Part shown: positions 24,297 through 24,912 of the stretch, piece after piece
How the letters are laid out: every line of letters starts with the position of its first letter
How positions within the stretch are numbered: the stretch's first letter is position 1
Source: CAYQPF01 sp964419225
GTDB lineage: Bacteria > Cloacimonadota > Cloacimonadia > Cloacimonadales > CAYQPF01
Assembly (NCBI GenBank): GCA_964419225.1
Contig: CAYQPF010000072.1
Coordinates: 1 to 24,912, forward strand
DNA length: 24,912 bases
Reading direction: 5' to 3'
Program-made: the position numbers and the translations under genes
Notes under the pieces: model-generated
The model's database searches: none
Seen by the model: the letters and a program-made list of their open reading frames with translations, nothing else
What the model was told of the DNA's origin: nothing

Positions 24297-24912
24297 ACCA
24301 TAACAATGAAATTATTGCCCGTATGACTACCGATTGGAGTCTTTTCAATAGTCGTGTCCAAGTGGATACAGAGGGAAATAAACTCAATCCGATTCGCTTG
24401 GATGGCGTTCAAGGTTCCGACTTTAAAGCTATTGGTGCCAAATTGCAAGAGATTAACGATACAGCCAATACCCAAGGAGAGTACAAGGTTGTTGGCGAAC
24501 TGTATGGATTCAAAATACTGGTAAAAACCGAAGCCTCAATGAAAGAGGGTTTTGATTTCAAACAAAACCGTTTCTTTGTGGAGGGAGGGTACAAATACGC
24601 ATACAATAACGGGAACATGGCCGCCGATCCTAAATTGGCTTCATTGAACTTCCTTAATGCTTTAGAGCGTATTCCAAAGTACATTGATCAATATAAAACC
24701 TCAAACGAAAGTTTGGAACGGGATATTCCAATATTGCAAGACGTTGTAAACGGAACCTGGAGAAAAGAGACAGAACTTAAAACTTTGAAATCAGAATTGT
24801 CGTCACTAGAACGAAAAATACAACTATCACTTAAAGCTTCCGAGGTAGGACAGACACAAGAAAATGACCAGGGAGTAAACGGCGATGATACATTTCAACA
24901 TGTTAATCCTTC
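24260..24912 (+). pseudogene. Out-of-frame 3' continuation of the methyltransferase-helicase gene (partial at window end)
   Basis: Shifted by one base, the frame continues from SVWKLHENTRTLDHNNEI without interruption to the last base. The text keeps the style of the upstream protein: DGVQGSDFKAIGAKLQEIND, GEYKVVGELYGFKILVKTE, and a coiled-coil-like stretch ending near the window edge. The junction GCA-AT|TCTGTCTGG would read Ala-Ile-Ser-Val-Trp if one more T were present after GCAATT, which points to a single T deletion. An ATG at 24323 could be picked as a false start by gene callers. The true end of the gene lies outside the window. Confidence 0.85.

Overview
The window looks like part of an integrative conjugative element (ICE) from a Bacteroidota genome, most likely Bacteroidales. 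The support is a conjugation coupling protein of the Bacteroides MobC type at the left end, the DUF3945 / DUF1896 / methyltransferase-helicase block typical of CTnDOT-like elements at the right end, low GC, starts without Shine-Dalgarno sites, and promoter candidates of the Bacteroides type (TTTG ... TAnnTTTG).

Between these two blocks lies about 16 kb of cargo: a class I lanthipeptide biosynthetic cluster, all on the minus strand. In transcription order it encodes a C39-peptidase ABC exporter (broken in the assembly by a 100-N gap), an HlyD-type adaptor, a GT51 peptidoglycan transglycosylase, a GT2 glycosyltransferase, a 0.6-kb non-coding stretch, a GT-B-like protein whose C-terminal tail resembles a RiPP recognition element, a double-GT2 protein, an S41 protease, the 74-residue lanthipeptide precursor, LanC, and a LanB dehydratase split into its glutamylation and elimination halves. 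The precursor has a double-glycine leader and a 48-residue core with seven Cys and nine Ser/Thr. The expected order of events is dehydration by the split LanB, ring closure by LanC, possible glycosylation by one or more of the three glycosyltransferases, and leader removal during export by the C39 transporter with HlyD.

A short cargo tail on the right holds an M15 metallopeptidase (plus strand, divergent from the exporter) and an XRE repressor-like gene (minus strand). The ICE backbone then resumes on the plus strand with DUF3945, DUF1896 and a very large N6-adenine methyltransferase / SNF2-like helicase. The last gene is interrupted by an apparent single-base deletion near 24256-24261 and runs off the window.

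The most interesting content is the mobile, glycosyltransferase-rich lanthipeptide cluster: a GT-B protein with a candidate leader-binding domain, and two cell-wall enzymes (GT51 and M15) that could serve self-protection where no LanFEG or LanI is visible. Two sequence problems matter for annotation. The exporter gap is flanked by an exact 55-bp duplication, and collapsing it restores one 732-residue protein. The methyltransferase-helicase carries the frameshift noted above. No rRNA, tRNA, CRISPR array, insertion sequence or integrase was recognised.
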